A stretch of 42,672 nt of DNA, taken from positions 1 to 42,672 of the forward strand of contig NZ_JAGFOU010000031.1 in the NCBI RefSeq assembly GCF_017592395.1, written 5' to 3'. A model generated the notes under the pieces. That model searched no databases, was not told the DNA's origin, and saw only the letters and a list, made by a program, of their open reading frames with translations. Position numbers and translations under genes: made by a program. Below, one piece after another: positions 1 through 7,668 of the stretch; positions within the stretch are counted from its first letter, which is position 1; each line of letters starts with the position of its first letter. The DNA is from Actinomyces bowdenii (GTDB lineage Bacteria > Actinomycetota > Actinomycetes > Actinomycetales > Actinomycetaceae).

Positions 1-136
1 GCAGGGCCGCCAGCTCGGTCTTGTTATGGGCTGAGCCCAGGTGCTCCACGATCCGGCGCACGCCGTCCTCCTTGACCGCGATCTGCACCGCCGTGGCCCC
101 CGAGGAGATCCTGACCCTGCGTAGAAACGGGCTCAT
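1..136 (-). pseudogene. IS1634-type transposase, N-terminal part (copy 1, runs off the window)
   Basis: Reading leftwards from the ATG at 134-136, the protein begins MSPFLRRVR and continues with SSGATAVQIAV and IVEHLGSAHN. This is the pattern of IS1634-family transposase N-termini (SPFxRxVxTxSGATAVQI ... EHxGSAH). The frame is still open at position 1, so this copy could be the start of an intact element outside the window. The catalytic domain is not visible here. The family assignment comes from memory of the N-terminal motif. Confidence 0.6.
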
Positions 137-243
137 ACCACCGCACCATATGGTCTCTTAGTGCCCCACCACCAGACCCCCGACACCGCAATAACAACGA
201 AAACTCACACCAGCCCACCCACAACCCACCAAGGTGTCACGAG

Positions 244-384
244 TCAGGGCAGGGCCGCCAGCTCGGTCTTGTTATGGGCTGAGCCCAGGTGCTCCACGAT
301 CCGGCGCACGCCGTCCTCCTTGACCGCGATCTGCACCGCCGTGGCCCCCGAGGAGGTCCTGACCCTGCGTAGAAACGGGCTCAT
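244..384 (-). pseudogene. IS1634-type transposase fragment (copy 2, truncated)
   Basis: This is the second copy of the transposase start. After 45 codons identical to copy 1 except at the single changed base, the frame crosses the repeat junction at 249/248 and stops after one more codon. It is a dead 46-codon fragment with no catalytic residues. It marks an IS end that was duplicated rather than a functional gene. Confidence 0.6.
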
Positions 385-496
385 ACCACCGCACCATATG
401 GTCTCTTAGTGCCCCACCACCAGACCCCCGACACCGCAATAACAACGAAAACTCACACCAGCCCACCCACAACCCACCAAGGTGTCACGAGTCAGG

Positions 497-758
497 TCAT
501 ACGACCGCAGGTCGCTGGTTCGTGTCCTCGCAGTCGGTCAGCGCCTCAGGATCTACCGTCACTGGCGACGGTGGAAATCGGCTTCGTCGACGATGCAGCA
601 AAGGCTCCCTCTGGCGTCCTTCTAGATTCTGCGTCCGCCTAGTCCGAGCGGGTTGTTGTCACAGAGACTTGTCCAAGGCGATCGTATGCGGTCCAAGTAG
701 TTACTCTCCTGAAACTGATCGTAACGATCTAACTCACCATTGTTGCCTCCACGTCGGT
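497..758. other. Non-coding or decayed stretch between IS repeat and DUF6119 remnant
   Basis: No convincing gene is seen in these roughly 260 bases. Short open frames exist in two plus-strand frames but show no recognisable family. The stretch may hold the decayed 5' part of the DUF6119 gene that becomes recognisable from about position 759, because that gene has lost its N-terminal half. Confidence 0.4.
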
Positions 759-1172
759 GATGCTGCTCGAAAATATCGATGGTGACGCTAAGAGTCGCAA
801 GATTCCCGCAAAAATGGTTGTCTTTTGAAGCGGATCCTGACGGAAAGAAACACTTCCTGCACAGTGGGTGTTGGTATGCAATTGAAAGCGACTACGCTGA
901 AGTAGCTCTGGGACGTGTTCGAGAGATCTTCAGTCGACCGAACCAGATGCAGATGATTCCGTGGGCACAAGAGTATGATGACGAACTGACGTACAATCAG
1001 AAACTAGCTGAAGTGAATGATGGAGTCTGCCTCGATCGCGCTCTGATATCGATAAGGTCAAGGAAAAGTCGAATTGAGGATTGTGATGCTCTCCTAGAAA
1101 GGGGAGTATTCGTTCACGTGAAGCGGACCGACGGCTCGGCATCCGCTAGCCACCTGATTGCGCAGGCGCACG
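759..1172 (+). pseudogene. DUF6119 / TIGR04141 family protein, truncated at both ends
   Basis: The frame contains the core of the 'sporadically distributed' TIGR04141/DUF6119 family: WYAIESDYAE, YNQKLAEVNDGVCLDR, a CD-LL motif and VHVKRTDGSASASHL. Family members are usually over 500 residues, but only about 135 family-like codons remain. A stop at 758 closes the frame upstream, and an ATG at 779 is the first possible start. After SHLIAQA (about 1170) the frame stays open to 1408, but the amino acids there are the antisense of a helicase gene and have nothing to do with this family. Members of this family often sit in defence islands; their function is not established. Here it is the convergent neighbour of the DISARM-like genes and is probably inactive. 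Confidence 0.6.
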
Positions 1173-1327
1173 AAGGGCCCGGTGAAGACCCCGCGCTCGG
1201 GGCTTTGGAGGAAATCGGCCAGGGCGCTGCGGGACTCGGTATCGGTCAGCGCGAAGGTCGTCGACAGGTAGTCGACGATCGAGGCGCGGATGCGCTCGGC
1301 CTGGAGACTGGGGCACAGGATGGTCAT
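1160..1327 (-). pseudogene. Large helicase, first ~55 codons only (DISARM DrmA/DrmB-like stub)
   Basis: From the ATG at 1325-1327, 35 bp after the AAA ATPase gene, the minus strand reads MTILCPSLQAERIRASIV, then DYLSTTFALTD and GVFTGPFVRLR. This resembles the N-terminus of large DEAD/DEAH helicases of the YprA/DUF1998 group, which open with a 'DYL-TTF-DxxxR-AL--FL ... F-GP-V' pattern. Similarity ends at about 1163; beyond that the frame is antisense to the DUF6119 remnant and stops near 1094. No helicase motif remains, so the gene is broken. In class 1 DISARM the genes after the methyltransferase are drmA, drmB and drmC, so this is plausibly what is left of one of them. That identification is inference. 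Confidence 0.5.
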
Positions 1328-1362
1328 AGGGCTGAGATATATGAACTAGACGTCACTCGGGC

Positions 1363-2676
1363 TCACTCGCTCGTGTCAGCCTCGTATCCTGTTTCGTTTG
1401 AGGAATGAGAATCCATCTCAGCGAGAACTTCATCCCAAGGCCACGGGTCTTCTCGGAACTTCCTATAGAGAAGGAGTTGATGATCTACCACTGACACCTT
1501 GTCGTCGTCTGCATTATATTGAATGATAAGCCCTCGACCTTCTGAGTCCGTGTGGAGTGTCTCCAGTTTTCCAAGAATGTTCCGCAAGTTATTAAGCTGG
1601 ATCCTGTTCTGGCGCGCGTGTGCGACCTTAAATATGTTGTGAGTACTTACTCCTGCCATCAGTTGATCATCCGAGCATTCCATGATTGCCTTCATGGCAT
1701 GCGCATAGATTCCGGTGGAATTCTTTCGCTGCCGAATTCCGTTTGTGACCTTCTTTGCAAAGTCCCCGTAAATTGAGCGGATCTGTTGTGCGTAGCCTGC
1801 TGCCGCTTCAGAAACCAGAGCGAGATCTGTGATCTCAGTCAATGCTGCTTGTTTGTGGAATATTCCTGCAGCGTCGAGCGTCTTTAAAGTAAGTGCCTGA
1901 AAGATGCCAGCACTTCCGTAGCTTAGACCTATTAGTTCATCGACCACCTTATCGGAAAATCTCACATCCAAGGCTGCACCCCCTGATGTGAGGATTGCTT
2001 TCAAATCATCGTGCGTCCAGGTGACCGGCACCTCCTCGACCTTGGCTGAAAGATCATGGTTCAATGAGAGTAGGTAGTTTGTTTCTTCCCAAACTCCTAC
2101 AACAATCACAAACACGCCGAGTTCCCATAACGCCTTCAACTCGAAAGCAAAAAGGGATCTCTGCTCTCGTGAAAGATAGTGAAAATCCTCAACCACCAGG
2201 CGGCGTCCAGATTCTTTGATGCATTCTGCTATGAAATCAAGGTTCTGAATGGATTGTTTGAGTTCTTGGTGCTCTGTGGTGGTTTCGTGTGCGGCACTCC
2301 CGAATAGCCTTGCTCGTGCGGCGGCAAATAACTTGAATCCCCCCTCAGCTTCGACCTCTGCATGGCCAGAGAAGGAGTTGCGTGTTGTGCGATTGATGGT
2401 TAGTTTGATGCCGAGTGTGGATAATGCAGAAATGTAAATATCGTCGACCTTCTGGTCGATCCTACACTGTACTTCGATCGGGTTAAGAAGGACTTTCTTG
2501 CGTAGCCATGTTTTACCCGCCTTGGAGGGGGCCTTGAGTGCGATATGCTGTGGTCGAGCAAGCAATACCCCCATTTTCTCATCAAGACTACCTCTATCGA
2601 TATATGAATCGATGTGAATTGTATTTGAAATTCCAAATACGTCACTTGATTTCTTCGCAGTTGGAGGAGTTGTCAT
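1363..2676 (-). CDS. AAA ATPase of the DISARM-like island
   Basis: The protein has 437 residues. A Walker A-like loop, APSKAGKTW, lies at residues 49-57 and a Walker B-like strand, RRLVVEDFHYLS, at about 158-169, typical of an AAA or STAND-type ATPase. The middle (about 170-290) reads like a winged-helix AAA lid; no nuclease or transmembrane segment is obvious. It starts 33 bp after the methyltransferase gene with a good ribosome site (AGGAAG, 5 nt before ATG), so it belongs to the same leftward operon. Base composition is clearly lower in GC than the two upstream genes, suggesting separate acquisition. An energy-providing or sensing role beside the methyltransferase and helicase is likely, but no specific activity can be read from the sequence. 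Confidence 0.75.
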   Translation of the reverse strand: MTTPPTAKKSSDVFGISNTIHIDSYIDRGSLDEKMGVLLARPQHIALKAPSKAGKTWLRKKVLLNPIEVQCRIDQKVDDIYISALSTLGIKLTINRTTRNSFSGHAEVEAEGGFKLFAAARARLFGSAAHETTTEHQELKQSIQNLDFIAECIKESGRRLVVEDFHYLSREQRSLFAFELKALWELGVFVIVVGVWEETNYLLSLNHDLSAKVEEVPVTWTHDDLKAILTSGGAALDVRFSDKVVDELIGLSYGSAGIFQALTLKTLDAAGIFHKQAALTEITDLALVSEAAAGYAQQIRSIYGDFAKKVTNGIRQRKNSTGIYAHAMKAIMECSDDQLMAGVSTHNIFKVAHARQNRIQLNNLRNILGKLETLHTDSEGRGLIIQYNADDDKVSVVDHQLLLYRKFREDPWPWDEVLAEMDSHSSNETGYEADTSE

Positions 2677-2709
2677 GATGCTTCCTGCCTGGGGGAGTTC
2701 TGATCTAAT

Positions 2710-5700
2710 CTAAAGGGAATCTGGTGGGTTGCCTAGAGTGCTAAAGATGGTGCGGAAGTCGGATTCGCGGTCGCGGGTGCGGAAGGGGAGGGAGTAGACG
2801 TAGGAGACGCCCGAGCCCGGGTGGGTGTGGGTGCGCTCCTCCAGGGGAATGTCCGCATCCGAGGCGGGGCGGTCGCGCTTCTCCCATGCCTTACGAACGG
2901 GCGTGGGCACCTGGCGGCCATTCGCGTCATACACGTACGCGCCCTGGCCCCGACCATGATCATAATCGTAGAGCACCGCGAACTGGGTGCGGTAGATCGT
3001 GCACAGATCCTCCACCGGAACACCCAGCATCACCGCCACCATGACATCGATCTCCACCTGAGCATTCCGACGATCCTCCGCCCGGCGCAGCGGCACCCCA
3101 GGAGACCACAACGGCCCCACCGGACGCTCATCATACCGAGGAAGAATCGGAGCATCCTCTGCGAACCCATCCTGCCAGCACGACTCCCACAAACCCGCAT
3201 ACGCCTCCGTCAGGCAATTAAGGCGCAAAGCCCGAAGGATCACTCGCGAAGCGAGCGGCTGGTCCAAACTGGCAATTGCGAGCGATTCGACCGCTGTTCC
3301 TCGGACATGGCTGAAGCCGCGCGAGCGAACCGAGAAGTCAAGGATCAATGACGAAAGTGAGCCTGCGATGAGTGACAGCCGCTCTAATGAACTGCCATCA
3401 AACCCTGTAGCGAAGAGTCCATCAACGTGCGCTGAGCCAGTAGGGATGATCGCGGGGGTCAAAGTGCGTTCGCCTGTTGTGGGGACTTGAGTGCGCCACG
3501 CGATGCGGTAGTGGCTGCGGGCTGAGATCTCGCCCCAATGCGTGTAGAGGCGGTCGTAGGTGGCACGGTCGCCCGCAGGTTTGTAGGCCGTCACCGGCTC
3601 GGCACTCGGCGGCAGCGCCTCCACATCCACCGAGGTCCAGTCCTTATTGCTGCGCATCGTGGAGTTGGGCTGCTTGTACAGCGGAGTCGAGACATGCAGA
3701 TGCGGGCCCTGCAGGATGGCATCCTCCCAGGAGGTCGCACCCCAGTCCTTGACGAACCGCCCCTTGGTGAAATCTGTAGTCTCATTCCATCCGGAGGAGA
3801 ACTGCAGGCCCACGCCCGCGAGGCGCGGACTCTCCGCCAAAGTCGCCAGCGTGCGGGCGGCCGCGGAATTGACCGTGTAGACCATCGGCGTGGACTGCCA
3901 CTCCTCCGCCTGCGTTACCGACTGCCAGATCTGCAGCGTCTCCCTCGTCACCTGCTGGATACGGGAGGCATGCGGCCGCAAGTCCCACCTACCTGTGTGA
4001 GGATCCTTGAAACCGGGCTCCTCCCCCGACCCATCATGAGCCAGCGACCGCAGCACCGTATCGGGGTGGTAGAGCGATGTCGCGTGCAAGAATGATGGAT
4101 GATGCTCTACGCCATAGATGTTAACTCCGTAACTCACCAGATTGTGAATGTCGAAGAGTTGGAGTTCGTTGATGAACTGCCAGTGCCGGCGCAGCCTGCG
4201 ATAGGTCGCCGCCCGCAGGCCCGGGGTCTTGGCGTCAGTGAAGTGGCTCTCCATATGGATGAGTCCCGAGACGCCCTGCGGTGCCTGATGCTCCCACGCG
4301 GCGCACATGAAGGCCCGGTAGAGATCGGGCCGTCCCTCCATTACAGGGTATGCGGTTGTGTCACTGATGAACTCCCCGAGCACCTGAGTCTCAGTCGCGG
4401 CGCTCAGAACCACATCGCGGACTCCGGGCCGATTCAAGGTCGAGGAGAGCCGCGCAGTTTTCTCCGTCACCGATGGCTTCGTCGTCAATACCCACCACGG
4501 GTCTCCCTCAGCGAGCAGGTGATCGAGCTCCACATTGGGCCGCACCCACGGCGGGTTGCCCACCTGCAGGTCAAAGCCCCCACGGGCGAAGACCGGGGCG
4601 AAGTCCAGCTCCCAGTGGAAGAAGCCCTGCTGCGCGGCCACCTCCTCCACCACGCCCAGCCACGGGTGGGCCCGCCTCACCTCGCTCACGCGCAGCGCCC
4701 CACTGAACTGGATCTCCGTGCGCTCGGCCACCTCCAGCTCGTCCCAGGAGCCCGCATCCGCCAGGCTCGCCGCACCCGCAGGAACCAGGCGGTTCGCCTT
4801 CCCGCCCGTGCCCAGGACCCCTTCCAGGGCCCCGATCCAGTCCTCCAGGTCCGGGGGCGCCGCCTCGGGCCGGTTCAGCGGCCAGAACCACAGCGCGCAC
4901 CACGCATCCATCACCAGCCGCAGGCGCCGGTACGCCGAGGACTCATCCGCCAGGAAGTCCTCGATCTGCTCCCGGCTCACCCGGGAGGCGGGAGCCTCCT
5001 CCTCGGCCCCCCACAGCTCGATGCGCCGGGAGGCCTCCGCCTCCGCGATCCACAAGCGCCGCAGCGTCATCTCCCACAGCACCTCCACCCGGGCGGCCAG
5101 CGCCGTCAGGCGCCTGGCCTGCGCCGCCGTCGGTGCCTTGGTCACCGAGCGGCGCCAGGCCTTGAGGGCCTTGAGAGCCTTGAGATGAGCCGCGTCCATC
5201 AGGTCGCGCACCTGCTTGGGGACCTCCACCGCCGAGCCCCAGCCCGATGCAGGCAGCAGGAAATGATGAATCCGGTGCGAGACCTCCACCGCCGAGCCCA
5301 CGCGGCGCACCGCATCCGGGCCCGCCGCATCAAGGGCGCTCCCCACCCGGGACAGCGGCTCGGGCACCGGCGCCGTCGAGAGCCACGCCCTCTTCCTCAG
5401 CGCCGCCACATCGTAGAGAGCCCGCTTGGCCCCCACCAGGGAGTTGCCGCGCCGCAGCCGCAAGCCGAACCACGGGGCGCTGAGCCCCTCCACCATCGTG
5501 TCCAGCCACAGGGACACCTCCGCCAGCTCCACCGCCGTCGCATTCAGGTCCACCCCATAGACCCGGTGCAGGGCGATGAAGGCCTTGACCTTCGCCAGCT
5601 CCCGGGGCCGCTCCTCCGGATCCACCCGGCGCCCCAGCTCCCGCTCCCGGCGGGAGAGGTACTGCTCGGCCAGCTGGCGCACCGCCTCGATCGCGAAGGC

Positions 5701-7668
5701 CCCCGAGCCCAGCGCCGGCTCGCACACGCTCAAGCCCAGCACCTCCCGGGCCGTGGTCACCCGGCCATCCTGATCCAGCAGCTCGGCCAGCGCCTGCTGC
5801 ACCGTGAAGCGCGTGAGCACCTCCGGGGTGTAGTAGCTCGCCGAGCGCTGCCGATCCCGGCCCGAGAGGCGGAACACGAAGGTCCCCGGCTCATGGATGA
5901 CGCTGCGGCGCTCACCGGTGACCTCATCGACCCTCGTCACCATATCCGCATCGCTCAGGCCCTCGGCCACCTCACGAGGCACCACCCACGAGCCCTTCGA
6001 GGCGTCCCCGCCCGGGGCCACCTCCCACAGGCGCTCCGTGGCGAAGGAGCCCGTATAGCTCATCAGCCCCTCGTAGACCGCGCCCAGCTGGTTGATGCCC
6101 AGCTCCACATAGCTGATGAAGCCGCGCCCCGCACCCGACTCCCCCCGGGTCAGCAGCAGATGGCGCAGCACCCGCAGCATCGCCTCGTTGCCCAGGCCCA
6201 CCTCATCGATGAGCGCAGTGCTGGCGGGGCGGAACAGGTCCGCGCGCATCGGCTGGAAGACCAGCCCCGAGAAGGGCTCGGCCTCCTCATCCCCGGGCCA
6301 GGGCCCCGACGCGGCCCCCGGCCCACCCGCCTCATCCGCAGCGGGCGCCGCCGCGCCCCGCGGGCCCCCAGCACCGCCAGCACCGCCAGCACTGCCCGCA
6401 TCCGCATTCCTGCCCTGGTCCACCAGGGCGAACAGCAGCTCCAAGGACTCATAGACATGCGTGCCCGAGCGCGCCGACTCCTCATGCAGCTCGCGCAGCA
6501 CCAGCTCGCGCAGACGATCCAGCCCATAGCCCGCGTCATACTCCTGGGCCCCCACCGGCAGCACGCCCAGCTCCGGGCTCGCCTCCGCATACAGCAGGAA
6601 GATGATCCGGTACAGGTAGCGCAGGCACTGCAAGGCCAAGGGCTGGGCCTGCCCCTGCTCCAGAGGCTCCAGCCCCCGGGCCACCCGACGGCGCACCACC
6701 TCATTGGCAAGGATCTCCACCGACAGGCGCACCCCCTCGCGCAGGTCCTTCGAGACCCCCACCGTGTGGGCCGCGGAATCCTCCAAGGTGGTCGACCACC
6801 ACGTCTCGCCCTGCGCCGTCGGCAGCAGCGAGCGCGCCTCCAGGCAGGCCAGCGCCCGCTCCACCTCCCCGCCCCTGGTCAGCTCACTGCGCTCAGCCAC
6901 CAGCTGGACATCCACCGCCAGCCACCGGCCCTCCGGCCAGCGCTCCCGCTCCACCACCAGCGCCCACCGGCCCGCCAGCACCAGGGCGAAAGCCGGACCA
7001 TGCTCATCAGTCATCAGCACCGACAGCGCCCGCGAGACCGAGACCACCGGCTCAGCGCCCTCCAGGGGGCCCGAGGCCGGATCGGCCAGATCCACCGGTA
7101 CCCACGGCGCCGCCAGGCTCGGCGCATCCTTGACCAGCAGATCCTCCACCGTGGCCGCGGGGCGCGCCCGCACCAGCGCCGCCGGCGCCGGCCCCTCCGC
7201 CCCCACCGGGCGCACCAGCGTCACCGGACCGCACTCCCACAGGCCGAACTCGCCTGTGGAGTAGCCCAGAACCTCACGCAGCAGCCCATCGAGCTCCTCC
7301 GCCGCCCGCTCGCCCGGGCCATCCGGTGCCCCACCGGCCAGCGCCGCCGGCGCCGTCGGGCCAAGGCCCGCCGCGCCGAGGCCCGCCGCGCCGAGGCCCG
7401 CCGCGCCGAGGCCCGCCGCGCCGAGGGCCCCCGGGTCCTGGCCCGGCGCGCCCTCAGGCGCGGGGAGCTCGGCCAGGAGGGACTCCAGGCGGGAGCGCTG
7501 GGCCCGGAAGCGCGAGCGCGAGGTGGCCACCCCCTCGGCCTCGGCCGCCGCCCACTCCTGGCGCCGCTCCAGCACCCGCGCGGCAAACGAGCCCTTGGCC
7601 GCCTGAGAGGTGAAGTAGTGTTCGCTGATCCAGTCCTCGCCCACCACCAGCGCATCCGACACCGCCAT
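2710..7668 (-). CDS. drmMI: Giant Eco57I/PglX-type adenine-specific DNA methyltransferase (DrmMI-like)
   Basis: This 1652-residue protein is predicted to transfer a methyl group from SAM to adenine N6 in a specific DNA site. The SAM-binding motif I (CEPALGSGAF) lies near residue 645, a second motif (VYGVDLNATAVELA) near 700, and the catalytic NPPW near 1036. The C-terminal ~600 residues probably hold the target-recognition region. The N-terminus carries an Ala/Gly-rich insert with a four-fold GLGAA repeat (residues about 82-101). Its ATG overlaps the stop of the drmD-like gene by one base, so the two are translationally coupled, and no separate nuclease gene is adjacent. This agrees with class 1 DISARM, where the methyltransferase follows drmD. 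A stand-alone type IIG/BREX PglX-like enzyme is the alternative. The C-terminal third is patchily lower in GC, suggesting exchange of the recognition domain. Confidence 0.75.
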   Translation of the reverse strand: MAVSDALVVGEDWISEHYFTSQAAKGSFAARVLERRQEWAAAEAEGVATSRSRFRAQRSRLESLLAELPAPEGAPGQDPGALGAAGLGAAGLGAAGLGAAGLGPTAPAALAGGAPDGPGERAAEELDGLLREVLGYSTGEFGLWECGPVTLVRPVGAEGPAPAALVRARPAATVEDLLVKDAPSLAAPWVPVDLADPASGPLEGAEPVVSVSRALSVLMTDEHGPAFALVLAGRWALVVERERWPEGRWLAVDVQLVAERSELTRGGEVERALACLEARSLLPTAQGETWWSTTLEDSAAHTVGVSKDLREGVRLSVEILANEVVRRRVARGLEPLEQGQAQPLALQCLRYLYRIIFLLYAEASPELGVLPVGAQEYDAGYGLDRLRELVLRELHEESARSGTHVYESLELLFALVDQGRNADAGSAGGAGGAGGPRGAAAPAADEAGGPGAASGPWPGDEEAEPFSGLVFQPMRADLFRPASTALIDEVGLGNEAMLRVLRHLLLTRGESGAGRGFISYVELGINQLGAVYEGLMSYTGSFATERLWEVAPGGDASKGSWVVPREVAEGLSDADMVTRVDEVTGERRSVIHEPGTFVFRLSGRDRQRSASYYTPEVLTRFTVQQALAELLDQDGRVTTAREVLGLSVCEPALGSGAFAIEAVRQLAEQYLSRRERELGRRVDPEERPRELAKVKAFIALHRVYGVDLNATAVELAEVSLWLDTMVEGLSAPWFGLRLRRGNSLVGAKRALYDVAALRKRAWLSTAPVPEPLSRVGSALDAAGPDAVRRVGSAVEVSHRIHHFLLPASGWGSAVEVPKQVRDLMDAAHLKALKALKAWRRSVTKAPTAAQARRLTALAARVEVLWEMTLRRLWIAEAEASRRIELWGAEEEAPASRVSREQIEDFLADESSAYRRLRLVMDAWCALWFWPLNRPEAAPPDLEDWIGALEGVLGTGGKANRLVPAGAASLADAGSWDELEVAERTEIQFSGALRVSEVRRAHPWLGVVEEVAAQQGFFHWELDFAPVFARGGFDLQVGNPPWVRPNVELDHLLAEGDPWWVLTTKPSVTEKTARLSSTLNRPGVRDVVLSAATETQVLGEFISDTTAYPVMEGRPDLYRAFMCAAWEHQAPQGVSGLIHMESHFTDAKTPGLRAATYRRLRRHWQFINELQLFDIHNLVSYGVNIYGVEHHPSFLHATSLYHPDTVLRSLAHDGSGEEPGFKDPHTGRWDLRPHASRIQQVTRETLQIWQSVTQAEEWQSTPMVYTVNSAAARTLATLAESPRLAGVGLQFSSGWNETTDFTKGRFVKDWGATSWEDAILQGPHLHVSTPLYKQPNSTMRSNKDWTSVDVEALPPSAEPVTAYKPAGDRATYDRLYTHWGEISARSHYRIAWRTQVPTTGERTLTPAIIPTGSAHVDGLFATGFDGSSLERLSLIAGSLSSLILDFSVRSRGFSHVRGTAVESLAIASLDQPLASRVILRALRLNCLTEAYAGLWESCWQDGFAEDAPILPRYDERPVGPLWSPGVPLRRAEDRRNAQVEIDVMVAVMLGVPVEDLCTIYRTQFAVLYDYDHGRGQGAYVYDANGRQVPTPVRKAWEKRDRPASDADIPLEERTHTHPGSGVSYVYSLPFRTRDRESDFRTIFSTLGNPPDSL
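7366..7425. repeat. Four perfect copies of a 15-bp tandem repeat inside the methyltransferase gene
   Basis: The unit GCCCGCCGCGCCGAG occurs at 7366, 7381, 7396 and 7411. On the coding strand it encodes a Gly-Leu-Gly-Ala-Ala pentapeptide repeat near the methyltransferase N-terminus. Fifteen bases is a multiple of three, so gain or loss of units would change linker length without shifting the frame. Confidence 0.9.

Larger units (their letters stand above)
1..496. repeat. 248-bp tandem direct repeat (two copies)
   Basis: Positions 1-248 and 249-496 are the same 248-bp unit repeated head to tail, with one difference noticed (an A in copy 1 against a G in copy 2, near 107/355). Each unit holds the start of an IS1634-type transposase on the minus strand, its upstream region with the palindrome ACCATATGGT, and what is probably the terminal part of the IS. 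The repeat ends sharply at 496, where unrelated sequence begins. It may continue leftwards beyond the window. Confidence 0.9.

Noticed and set aside
497..540. tRNA 3' half next to the IS end (GGTTCGTGTCC resembles a T-arm)
   Set aside because: The T-stem does not pair (three of five positions fail) and no acceptor or anticodon arm can be drawn.
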